Of a stretch of DNA of 64,000 bases, positions 47,401 to 57,700 are shown piece by piece. The stretch is taken from contig NC_064042.1 of assembly GCF_932526225.1 (NCBI RefSeq), positions 7,495,540 to 7,559,539 of the forward strand, in the 5' to 3' direction. A program made the position numbers and the translations under genes. Every line of letters begins with the position of its first letter. Position 1 is the stretch's first letter. Origin of the DNA: Nematostella vectensis. Its lineage: Eukaryota; Cnidaria; Anthozoa; Actiniaria; Edwardsiidae. Under the pieces are notes generated by a model that was given only the letters and a program-made list of their open reading frames with translations, made no database searches and was not told the DNA's origin.

Positions 47401-48648
47401 TAACATATAATATGCTCATTACAAATGGTTATCCCTATAATTGAGAATCAGGTTAGCTATAGCTATGCATATTATCAGTTCCATTGTGTTCTGGTTAACC
47501 CCCAACCCCTCGGGAAAAAACTGCAGTCAAGTCGAGCCCTTATCTTTCATAGCCAGTACACTTAAGCGAGTCAAGGCTGTAGCAGGGGGTGGGGCACTGG
47601 GGACATGTGTCCCCATTTGTACCAATTACTATGAAGATAACAGTTACTAAAAAAATGGAAAAGTTAATAATTTTTATCTGGCATAAGTTATCATTTATAT
47701 TCGTTTTAGCACATTTCGCCGTGCAGCTTGCCACACGCTGATACATGAAAATGCTTGCTACAGAGGAGAAAGAGACTCAAACCAGAAACTGACTTCTATC
47801 GTAGCAACATTTGAGTTCACTTATAGAAAAAAAAAATGTCCAAGGCTAGTAAGAAAATGTTTCTTTCCCTGTGGCTAAAAGGGTTCAGAAATTAGGAGGC
47901 ATTTGACGATTGTATAAGCCTTTGAAAAACGAGCATCGTTTTGCCCCTTCTCGGCCGCCATTTTGGATTCCTTGAGACAAAGTCAATTTTTCCGCCCTGT
48001 CATCTGATCGGCTAATCCGCGCGTCTAAAAATAGCCTGATCCTAGGAAACGCCGTGACACCTATATAGTAACTACCAGAATGTTGGGAAGTTGATTGCCC
48101 CTACTTATGAGCCCCTGATACCTGCTATTCACATAAAAACTGTAAAATCTAAAAAAAAATTACCTGGATAAATAGACTAACCTTTATAATTTCAAGCCCT
48201 TATAAGTATCAGAAAAAGTGAGTGAGAAGGTCAATATGAGTTATGGAAACGAGGCCTGCTGTAAACAATGTGCTCGGTTCCATAACTCAGACAGCCCTTT
48301 TTCGTAAATCCAAGACTATCAAGCCAGTGCTGTTAATATTAAACCACTCCTAGAAAAACGTATCCATATGGGTTGGTCTAGCGACGATTTTTGTCTTCAT
48401 GTGAACGTTACTTGTATTTTTGGCAGTCTTTGGTTCAGCGAATTGTTCGGGGAAAGGTTCGGAACTTGCTGCCGTTCGTGTGATAAGTTCGTAACCGAGC
48501 GTAGACTAGTTCCCAGTTCTCTCACGACCAAGGGCAACCTGGGTGAAACTGGAAACGAAGCTCTACCATTGGTCACCTGGCTACCTGTGGTGTGTAAGCT
48601 TGGACACTAGCAAACCGCTGGTGTAAGGCCCCGGCCCGCGGGCTCGGT

Positions 48649-48689
48649 CTTCCTCTTCGAACTGAGTTTTAAAAGCGACCGAGTACCGA
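48649..48689 (+). promoter_or_regulatory. RPL35A: Putative RPL35A 5'-TOP leader exon
   Basis: A pyrimidine tract CTTCCTCTTC at 48,649 lies in a short GC-rich stretch. It is followed about 40 nt later by a consensus donor (CGA|GTAAGT, GT at 48,690). An acceptor TTGTTTAG at 48,886-48,893 precedes the ATG exon. Vertebrate and invertebrate ribosomal protein genes usually start transcription at such a C plus pyrimidine tract (TOP motif). The start site is inferred, not shown. Confidence 0.5.
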
Positions 48690-48922
48690 GTAAGTTATAG
48701 ATCAAAATCTTCTTCCATCGTCTCCGTTTCTCTGTTATATCTTTATTTCTGTAGATTTTATTATTAGAACTATATTGTGTAATTTATCTGTTATGATTTT
48801 GTGTTGTATTTTATCAAGGATGGTTTCGAATGAGCCATTACAATTTGGTTGATATATGCATGTTGACTCTGTTCTTGCTAAATTGTTGTTTAGGGTGCAG
48901 AGTCGTGAGGATTACTACCATC

Positions 48923-51010
48923 ATGTCTCAGCCAGTCCGGTAAGACGATGTTACACTTCATCAGGGTTGATATTTTTACTTGATAGGATTTAGGATAGGA
49001 ATCTTTTTAGCTATTATCGTCAGCGATCGTCAAAAATCAACCTTTCGAAACGTTATGTGATGTTCATATTAAGAAGTCTTCAAAGTAAATCAAGTACAAC
49101 AAACCTTGTTATGAATAAGCTCTGTACATATACCAAATAATAACCATAGTTTCAAAAAAAAAAAACACTCCTACATAGTATAATATGAAGTCCTCTAGTT
49201 TGTTACTGGGAAATGAAGAGACACTGGCTAAAGTTTACCCCACCTCGCTAAAGTTTATCCCCCCCTCCTAAAGAGGGTTTATGTTTGAAACATCAGAGAA
49301 ATAACTGTTTCAGGGGCATCTTGTAATAATTCCCATGTTCCAAGTCATATGTTTTAAAGTTAACACAGGGCACTTTTGGGCAGGGCACGATTGTTTTATT
49401 ATCCATGATTCTGTGTTGTCAAATAACAAAAGCTTAAATTTACAGTTTATACACAAAAGGCATTGTCCTTGGCTTCAAGAGGGGCCTGCGAAACCAGCAC
49501 CCCAACACCTCGCTTGTCAAGATTGAGGGTGTCGATGAGAGGAAGAACACAGAGTTCTACTTGGGAAAACGCCTTGCTTTTGTTTACCGTGCCAAGAACA
49601 AGACCGTTGCTAAGGGTGACAAGAAGGCCACCAAGCTCCGCGTGATCTGGGGCAAAGTTACACGAGCACATGGTAACAGCGGTGTAGTGCGAGCCAAGTT
49701 CAGGCATAACCTGCCACCGAAGGCTATGGGGGCAACTGTGCGTGTGGTAAGTCAAACGTAGCAGTGGAATAAGTTCAAATCAAAGAACTTGTTGAGCTCA
49801 ACACAAAACACAATCCTTGTCACAAAACTTGGGAAGAACAGGGCACAGTCAACAACAATCAGTGCAAAACATGACACAACACAAAGTGTGACACAAATCT
49901 CAGCCAGGGGTTTCATTAGAGGGTGGCTAGCGACTATGAACCGCCGACTAATTCCATGCTCACCATCGGCAACTCTAATAAAAATTGCAAATGATGCGCG
50001 ATTAGTGATAAAATACTAAATTACATTATGCTATTCTCACTATCATCTATTCTTGTTCTTAATTATTCTCCTAAAGCTAATTGTCTGTTACTTTAGAATA
50101 TATTCATTCTTTATATCGCTTGAGAATCATAGCGTTTCCGTTGCCACCATCTTTGTATTGCTTCAAAGAGGATTATGGGGAATTTTGAGCACAAACTGTA
50201 CAGTGGTCTTTGCTTTCTGATCAAAAATAGCAAGAAAACCTTGTTCAGTATTCTTCTATCATTTATCTTTTTATGAGAGGTCACATCTGTCGCTGTTGTA
50301 ATTTTACATTGTATAAAGTAGCATTAGCAATTAATCAGATGATAGATTTGGGATTGGTCGAATCAATCTTTTGAACCCATATACCTTGATATTTTTTAAC
50401 CAATTGCATAATCATTTTCAATGGAAAGTAAAAGACAATATTTACTGGCTATTCTGTTTTCACATGAAGGATTGCACCATTTCCATTGTTTTTAGTAGAT
50501 CAATTTTTATCAACAAATTTTTATTATCAAAGCCCCAGCCGCCTACTTCCCAAGCACAACCTGCTACTTCAAAAGTTATTGAAATCCCTGCTCAGCACAA
50601 AACTAACACTTGGCAATAAACATGACACAAAAACAAAGTTCAGCATAGAGTATTTTACATGAAACTTGGCACAAACATGAAGCAACACTAGGCACAAAAC
50701 ACAAAACAAAACATGTTACATGAAACTTGGCCCTTGACAGACAAAGCGATCAAAAGTAAAGATGACCATGTCAATTGACACCTTGCCTGAGCTAACCCTG
50801 AGCATACCATCATGCCCCTTCTGGTCATTGCCTTATATTTTTTTGGAAATATGTTATTTTTTTTTTTTTGGGGGGGGGGGGGGCACATGTCCCAGTGCCC
50901 CACCCCCTGCTATGACCCTGACCCTACAGTAAATTACTATTGCAAATTTTGCAGACTTGTATTCTGATGCTATTTTGTCTTTGTAGATGCTGTACCCATC
51001 AAGAGTGTAG
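48923..51010 (+). CDS. RPL35A: 60S ribosomal protein L35a (eL33)
   Basis: Exons 48923-48939 (ATG TCT CAG CCA GTC CG), 49446-49746 and 50987-51010 (MLYPSRV then TAG). Together 342 nt, 113 aa; human RPL35A has 110. The large exon reads [20 protein letters not shown], then [17 protein letters not shown] and [19 protein letters not shown]. These are near-invariant in eL33, a structural protein of the large ribosomal subunit. The last exon carries only eight codons, a common layout in this gene. The right arm of a large inverted repeat ends only about 70 bp upstream of the putative leader. I looked for intronic snoRNAs and found none that I can support. Confidence 0.97.
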
Positions 51011-51037
51011 AAGCCAACAGTTGCCTAAAAATTGTAT

Positions 51038-51043
51038 AATAAA
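51038..51043 (+). terminator. RPL35A poly(A) signal
   Basis: AATAAA 28 bp after the RPL35A stop codon, the short 3' UTR typical of ribosomal protein mRNAs. Confidence 0.8.
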
Positions 51044-52390
51044 GACAAGAACAACACCAAACATGTGTTCTTTCTACTGTTAGCTTGTAGTGGAGTAGGG
51101 GGGTTCAGGTCATGCAATTGGACCCTCATATGGAAGATACAACTGCAAGCTACGACACATATTTAGCCTCCCTCGCAGGCGTTTTTAGGCAGGCGTCGCT
51201 CGCTCGCTGCGATATATAAGGCCTACATTAAACGGTGTGCAAGGGTCACATAATTGTGGCGCCCTAGAAATGCCATTTTTTTGCACACTGAATTAGTGAG
51301 AAGCTTGATCCCACACTTGGTACTGCTCTACAGTCGAACCTCAAGGGTACCACAATAAATATGTCCACTGACTGGTCCTCATTTATCTGGCCAAAAAATT
51401 TTTTTTCGATAAACACTACAGTGCTATTTGTCAATATCTGTTAAATTGGTTACTTGATATTAATGGTACCAAAAAGTTAGTGATGTAAAAAGTCACAACT
51501 GACGTCAAATTCTAAACAGTTACTTAACAATATAACACATTCTGGGCAACATTAATATGAATCTTGGTACAATACTACTTGTTACCCTATCATGCTTTCA
51601 ATTAGAGGAAAGTGTCACACAACACACCACTTGTCACTTTGTGTCCTCTGTTCTGGAGGTGTGGAAAGTGACATGGTGACAGAACCTTCCAAAGATCTGT
51701 TTTGGGCTACCTGTGGTAGACCGATGCATCTTGGGATTTTTCCCAATGTTTTGCGCGCGGAGATGTCGCGTGTTGGAAGTGGCGACACTGGCTCATTTTG
51801 CCTTCTGGTTTTGTCTTTCTCTTCCAACTGCTTGTAAACCATCCCCAAACGTTCGTAAGGTAAGATTAACTTGACTGCGTACCTTCGGTTGTGTGCAAGC
51901 AATTTCAATGAATGGTTTGAGACGTTTGTTCATGGAGGTGAGCGTCTTCACCAACTCATCTAGCAGCAAAATGAAAAAGTCGACATTTTACTACTACTAC
52001 TAAATTCACTTTTTATAGCTTTTTCTTGAATTAATAGGACTTTGAATATATTCCTTAAACAGATTTCGGGTGCGGAAATTGATCCTAATTAACGGTGTCG
52101 TCTAACACTTATCAAAGATATGAACCACTAGAATCATCTTATTCTTATCTTGAGTTCGTACCAGAAGGTCCAACTACCCGATTTTGATTGAATTTTTCAA
52201 ATTTCGAACATTTTTGTGATAGGAAAATCCTGATTTACAATAACGATAAGCGAGACACTTGTGGGGGTTTTGAGTGTAGTCTGTGTGTCTCCGTGCCAGG
52301 ATCATACGATAATCACATGATGGGGATATCTGTTTACAAGTTTGGGTGAGTTAAACGGATGTCCTCACGTCTTCGACCTTGTAACAAAGC
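51044..52390. other. Intergenic, one doubtful minus-strand exon
   Basis: Mostly without recognisable content. On the minus strand an open segment from about 51,980 reads DELVKTLTSMNKRLKPFIEI and ends at a good donor (AAG|GTACGC, 51,883). A second segment near 51,830-51,715 reads MVYKQLEEKDKTRRQNE. They could be exons of an unidentified gene, but no family signature or acceptor pair fixes a model. Confidence 0.3.
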
Positions 52391-52482
52391 AAAAGTGTTA
52401 TACATAATTTGCTGCTCATGGTCACTACTGGGAGGCAAAAGTGTTCTACATAATTTGCTGCTCATGGTCACTACTGGGAGGC
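52391..52482. repeat. Two-copy 46-bp tandem duplication
   Basis: Two adjacent copies (52,391-52,436 and 52,437-52,482) starting AAAAGTGTT and ending CACTACTGGGAGGC, differing at one or two bases. Recent and simple. Confidence 0.9.
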
Positions 52483-52801
52483 AACATGTGAAATTAATGT
52501 AAAATTTGTGTGAAACATCATATGAAATTGTCACTGGTTTTCACATCATTATCATTTGAAATAATGATGCGAACCCCATTTGAACCCTTGAAGTTCTTTT
52601 CACATTAGTGATAATATGCCCATTTGTAGCAATATTCAATCATTGAATACATTGAATATTTTTATTCAATCATTGGATTCAATCCTATACAGTATTTTTA
52701 TTCAAACATTCCGGATATATTCATCTTTAATCATTGAGTTTTCATATTCAATCTTCCTGGGGCGAGTGCGATCACTGCTCAGGCCTGGTCTCTTGACTCA
52801 G

Positions 52802-53020
52802 TGTCAGGGACAACCAAATAAACTCACTTATATTCTCTTTACTTTATTTCTTGATCACAAACTCTCCGTAGTTATAGTACACTCGCATCTCAACTCTAGG
52901 GGTACAACCCCCTTTTTTACCTATCTCGAATTACAACATGATCACATAACAAAACTAAATATGTAACGTAATACAGTATTATAAAGTAACGCAATCTTGC
53001 GGGTTTTCTACTTCCGGACA
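52802..53020 (-). repeat. 3' LTR of the BEL/Pao element (219 bp)
   Basis: In element orientation it starts TGTCCGGAAGTAGAAAACCC and ends GTTGTCCCTGACA. It differs from the other LTR by two substitutions and by a 24-bp segment (contains CCGTAGTTATAGTACACTC) where the other LTR has 4 bp. Confidence 0.95.
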
Positions 53021-53030
53021 CCCTCCCCCC
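53021..53030 (-). other. Polypurine tract
   Basis: GGGGGGAGGG on the minus strand, directly abutting the 3' LTR. This is the expected position and composition for plus-strand DNA priming. Confidence 0.85.
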
Positions 53031-53059
53031 ATTTATGTGTCTACAGCAGCATAAATGTT

Positions 53060-54730
53060 CTAGTCTCCTTCCAGTAAAAAGATGCCCTTGATGTTGTCCT
53101 TGGCGCTGTCTTTTGCCTGACGTCTTGACCCAGCTCTTGGGATGAATACTTGAGCCTTAGGGTTTAACTTGATCCCCGGATCATCCCCACCAATCTCTAG
53201 GTCGCAAATCAACTGAAGAGGGCGTTCTATCACATATCCGTTCCCCATCTTCAGTTTGACTCCCCGGACTACGCCGTCTCTTCCTGTAATCTTCTCCACT
53301 ACTCGTCCAATCTTCCATTGAGCCTTATTCTTGACATCCTCCTTGAGCAGGACTACGCGCCCTTTCTCCGGCACCTTCAGCTGCTCGCCACTGCGTTCTT
53401 CGTGCTTCTGCTGTCTCTCCTCTAGAGATTGTACGTACTCTCTTGTGAATCTCTTCTTCAGGTCTTCCTTGCTACGCTGTATAAACCTCATCCGTCGTGT
53501 CACGTTTCCGGCATCTGACAACTTCTCTAAGTCTTCTTCGAGGATGGGGACTGGTCTCCCCCTGAGCAACAGGTTGGGTGTGATGACGGGTTCATCAAAC
53601 TCTTCCCCCTGGTACACTAATGGTCGGTTGTTCATTACCGTTTCTACGTCTAGGAGCGCATCCTCAAGCTCGCAGTAGTTGAGAAGGCTCCTCCCAACTG
53701 CTTTAGAGAGCGCATTCTTCATGACTCCGACTAGGCGCTCGAAGAAGCCTCCCCACCAAGGTGCTCGTGACATGTTGAATCTCCAGATGATCGCTTGAGA
53801 GGCCAAATAGTTTGATAGACTTTCGTCCTTCTTTAGCACTGAAAGCCATTTCCCTGTTGCCACAAAGGTCTTTCCATTGTCACTCACGATCATCTGAGGA
53901 CATCCTCTCCTTGCGACAAACTCTTTGAGCGCTCTCTGGAAGTTTGGTGCTGATAGATCCGGGCAGAGCTTTAGATGGACTGCCCTAGTGGCTGCACACG
54001 TAAACAGCGCGATGTATGCCTTGCCTTGCTCGGACTTGGTGCGATAATAGATTGGGCCTGCAAAGTCGACCCCTGTTACGTCGAAAGGCTCAGAGAACTC
54101 CGTACGGAATGACGGAAGCTGTGCTGAGGCTGTTGATCCCGGAGTCAACACTGGCTTTATCCGATATCGCTTACATTTGTTGCAGTTGTGTATGACCCTT
54201 TTTACTTGAGCCCTCAGCTTTGGTACCCAGAACTTCTCCCGGACTAGACTCATAGTCATTGACACTCCCCCGTGTATGGCTTTCTCGTGGACTTGTTTGA
54301 TGATCAAAGTCGTCAGCTTGTGGTCTCTGGGTAGGATGATGGGTTGGTATCCGGCGATGCGTCCGACACATTTAGCTATCCCATCTTCGCCTATCTGCAC
54401 CTCCATGGAAGCCTCCACTTTCTCCCTCTTTGCCACTTGCGCACGACGAATCAGTGTGGACTCGGCTTTGTTGATCTCCTCTGTGGTGAGTGGTCCTGTG
54501 CGCTTGCTCTTGGATCTGCAGTTATGACCAAACCGTTGTATGTAAGCAACGACTCTCCTAAGCTTCCAGTAGGACGAACACTGCTCGAGCAAAGCGTCTA
54601 CCTGTCCCTTTTCCTCTGGTTCTTCTGTCGCCACCAGTAATTTCTCCTTGCGGCTCTTCACCGTCTCACTCGCTACCTCATCGTTGTCTGTTACCTCTGG
54701 TTGTGGAGGCTATTTCGCCTTGTCTGACAG
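53060..54730 (-). pseudogene. BEL/Pao pol, integrase part (after the first TAG)
   Basis: Same frame as the upstream gag-pol, reached after TAG codons at 54,733-54,731 and 54,712-54,710. From about 54,661 on it has 533 sense codons to the natural stop at 53,060. The integrase zinc-binding region has H-x-H-type and CNKC motifs (HEKAIHGG, VIHNCNKCKRY). The catalytic core shows the D, D and E residues in GVDFAGPIYY, MIVSDNGKTF and GGFFERLVGVMKN. The C-terminal segment with KGRVVLLKEDVKNKAQWKIG and GRVV matches the DUF5641-type end of BEL integrases. The integrase inserts the cDNA copy into the genome. Confidence 0.9.
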
Positions 54731-57700
54731 CTAGTTAGGCCCATGCAGCCACATGTCGCTTAGCTCCCCCGGTCCCGCTCCTCTGCTTCCTATGTCTGCT
54801 GGGTTCTCACCCGTTGGGACGTAATTCCACTTGAGGTAGTCCCTCTCTTGGATGACCTTTGTCCGGTTACGCACGAACTGTGACCAGGTACCTTTGCCCT
54901 TGATCCAGTAGAGGATGGTGGTGCTGTCGACCCAACACTGGTAGATCTGGATAGGTTGACCCTGCAAAACTTCCTTAACATGAGTCATTAGTTTTGTGAG
55001 GGTGTGTGCGCCAACTAATTCCAAACGAGGAATGCTCTGATTTTTAGGGGCTACTCTTGACTTCGCGACAAGCAATGTCTGCCTAACAGAACTGTCTGCG
55101 TGATGGGCTACTACATAAATCGCAGCCGATACGGCTGTCTTGCTCGCATCTGAGAACCCATGTAGCTCTATCCTTGTCACGTGCTGATCCACTACACTGC
55201 GCGGAATACTAACTGATGGACATGCCTTCATGCTCTTAAGCCACTTGTTCCACTCTCTAACAATCTCTACGTCTGTAATCGCCTCGTCCCACCTCTTCTC
55301 ACTAAGACACACCTTGCTATACAGTACTTTGCCAATCACAGTGACTGGCGAAGCGAGTCCTAGCAGATCGTAGATGCGATTGATCACTGCTAGCATCTTC
55401 CTCTTTGTGAGTGCACCACTCACCTCTTCTTCGGTGGAATCGCTGAATGCGACCGTAAGCTCGTCCTTGTTCTTGTCCCAAGGTATTCCTAGGATCTTTA
55501 CCGGTGGCCTGTCCACGGCCCGGTCTGCTCTCTCTGCTGAGGTACTCTCCTTCGCCTCAAGGACATTGCTGTGCCATTTGTGAAGCTGGAATCCTCCACT
55601 CTCCATGATCTCGCTTGCTTCCTGCTTAAATCGAAGCAGCTGTTCAGGGTCGTCTCCACCTGTCTGTACATCATCTACATATGTGTTAGTTAGTAACTGG
55701 TACACAGTCTCTGGGTACTTGTCACTGTAACTAGCCACATGTTTCTGCAGAGTAGCGCCCAGAATATAGGGGCTTGGGCCCGAGCCAAAGATTACCCTTG
55801 CGAACCTATACTCTACAATGTTTCGGTCTTTAAGGTTGTCGTACCAAAACAGTCTCATGCAGTCTCTATCCTTGGTGTCAACTTTAATCTGCAGAAATGT
55901 TTTTTGAATGTCTCCCGTGAGACAGAGACGATTCATGCGGTTGCGCAATAATATGTCAAATAGCATAGGTTGTAATGGAGGGCCTACTTCTAAGCAGTCG
56001 TTTAGAGATGGGGTGTTGTCATCCTCTCTTGCTGAACAGTCATAAACGATGCGAAGCTTGCTGGTCTGAGCATCGTCCCTCGTCACCATGGTATGTGCGA
56101 TATAGTGTACGTTCTCCCCTGTTGGAGTATCTGGAGCTGGCTTTAAGATCCCTTCCTTCAGTTGCTCCATCATAATGTCATGGTACTCCTCTATCCTCCC
56201 AGTCTTCTCCAGTCTACGGGTAGTGCTCGCCAAACATGCTAGGGCTAGTCTTTTGTTAGACGGTAGGGATGTGTGATCTGGTTTCCATGGTAACCGGGTG
56301 GAGTAGGTTCCATCGTCCAATCTTTGCAACCCCTCCTGGAAATTCTTGTGGAATTCTCCTCCCTCTTCATCACTGTCCTTCAGTCCAAGTACTTCCTGGG
56401 AGCACATCTGGTTGAATTCTTCCTGTGAGTTGCTGAGGAAGAAACCCTTTTCTGTGTCTGCGGCGGAAATCGCTGCTTTGCCTCCAATCACCCATCCAAG
56501 CATGGTGAACTCAGCTCCGGGGTCTTTGTCTGGGTCGCTGCCAAGCACCGCTGGCTCAGTGGACTTGATGCGCTGGATGTCAGCTGCGCCAAGTATGACA
56601 TGTACTGGTAGCTTGTCTTCTGTCGAGGTTTCATCACTGAAGGTCAGTCTTCTGAGTTTGTTGTATTTCTTCTTTAGCTCTGGGATCCTCGGGTTGGGAA
56701 GGTGAGTGATGATAGGTTTCTCTGCATTAATGCAGTGGAGCTCCATTCTAAAGCTGTCAAGGACAGTTGAGCCCAGCTGTATTTTGTAGAGCTCTACCTG
56801 CTTATCTACCGTCCCGTACATCTGCTCAATGACCCTCCTTTCGACCCTGCTTGGTTTAAGGTTTAATTTTGTTAGTAGGTTGGAGCTGATGTATGAGCTC
56901 CCAGCTCCACTATCCAGCATGATGCGCGCTGGGATGCCATTGACATTCGCTATGGCCGTAGCGTGTAAAGTAGTATGTACCTGGTCCACTGCCCCATAGA
57001 ATCTATCTCTAGAATTACCCGGGTTGGCTGGGGTTGAGGGTGGGAGGCTGCTTTGTACTCTGTCGCAGATAGAGGTGTGATGCCTTGAATTGCACTTTGC
57101 ACAGTTTCCCGCTTTGCATTTGGTAGCCATATGCCCCCCTTTGGTGCAGTTGTAGCACAATTTCTTTTGCATTAGGATTTCTCTCCTGCTGGCCGTGTCT
57201 AACACTTTTGTACAGTCCTTTGATTTATGGGATTTATCACTGCAGTAGACACACTGTGGGGGGTGGGGTCCCTGATTCTGCTGGTGCATTAACATTCTTT
57301 CCCTCCCATTATGTTGCCCACCCTGACCTCCCTGGGGCTTCCTCGTAAGTGACAGGGTGGGGGTATCTTCCCCTTGCAAGATTGGGTTTCTATCAACGTA
57401 CTTCCCAAGATTTTCAACTAGCTGGATAAGTCCCCACCCTTCCCAGTCATCATCCCTTTGCACTATCACCTCCCGGACTGGCCCTAATTTGTCTAACAGC
57501 GTGTAAACAGCGCTCTGCGCACTTTCTAATTTTTGCATGGTGGAGAGTGTGCGCACAATTCTGGCTAATTTGTTATAAAAATCGTGAATACTACTTAATT
57601 TAGTAATGTCACTGATGGTCGGTAAATCCTCCAGGTCTTTAATAAGGGCGCGGTGGACTCTAATGTCCTTTCCATAGGTATTTTGTAGAATCCTTTTTGC

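Larger units (their letters stand above)
44832..48576. repeat. Large inverted repeat: arms 44,832-45,262 and 48,137-48,576
   Basis: Two arms of about 430-440 bp, by eye roughly 93-95% identical and inverted, enclose 2.87 kb. The arms share, for example, GGGTTG(T/G)TCTAGCGA, TTTGGCAGTCTTTGGTTCAG and CACTCCTAGAAAAACGTATC. Each arm carries an internal hairpin (TGAGTTATGGAA and TTCCATAACTCA, at 45,113-45,165 and 48,237-48,289). The frames they encode (about 66-80 codons) are similar to each other but match no family I know. It may be a foldback transposon with long TIRs, or an inverted duplication. No target duplication was found. Confidence 0.85.

Noticed and set aside
48940-50986. Intronic snoRNA in RPL35A
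   Set aside because: Ribosomal protein introns often host snoRNAs, but I found no convincing box C plus box D pair or H/ACA structure. Only isolated near-matches such as GTGATGT were seen.
51615-51985. Minus-strand exons reading KTLTSMNKRLKPFIEI and MVYKQLEEKDKTRRQNE
   Set aside because: One good donor, but no acceptor pairing, no start that works in frame, and no family recognised. Mentioned only under the intergenic entry.
53331-56705. Plus-strand ORFs opposite the retrotransposon genes
   Set aside because: Antisense shadows of BEL/Pao pol; the minus-strand domains are unambiguous.
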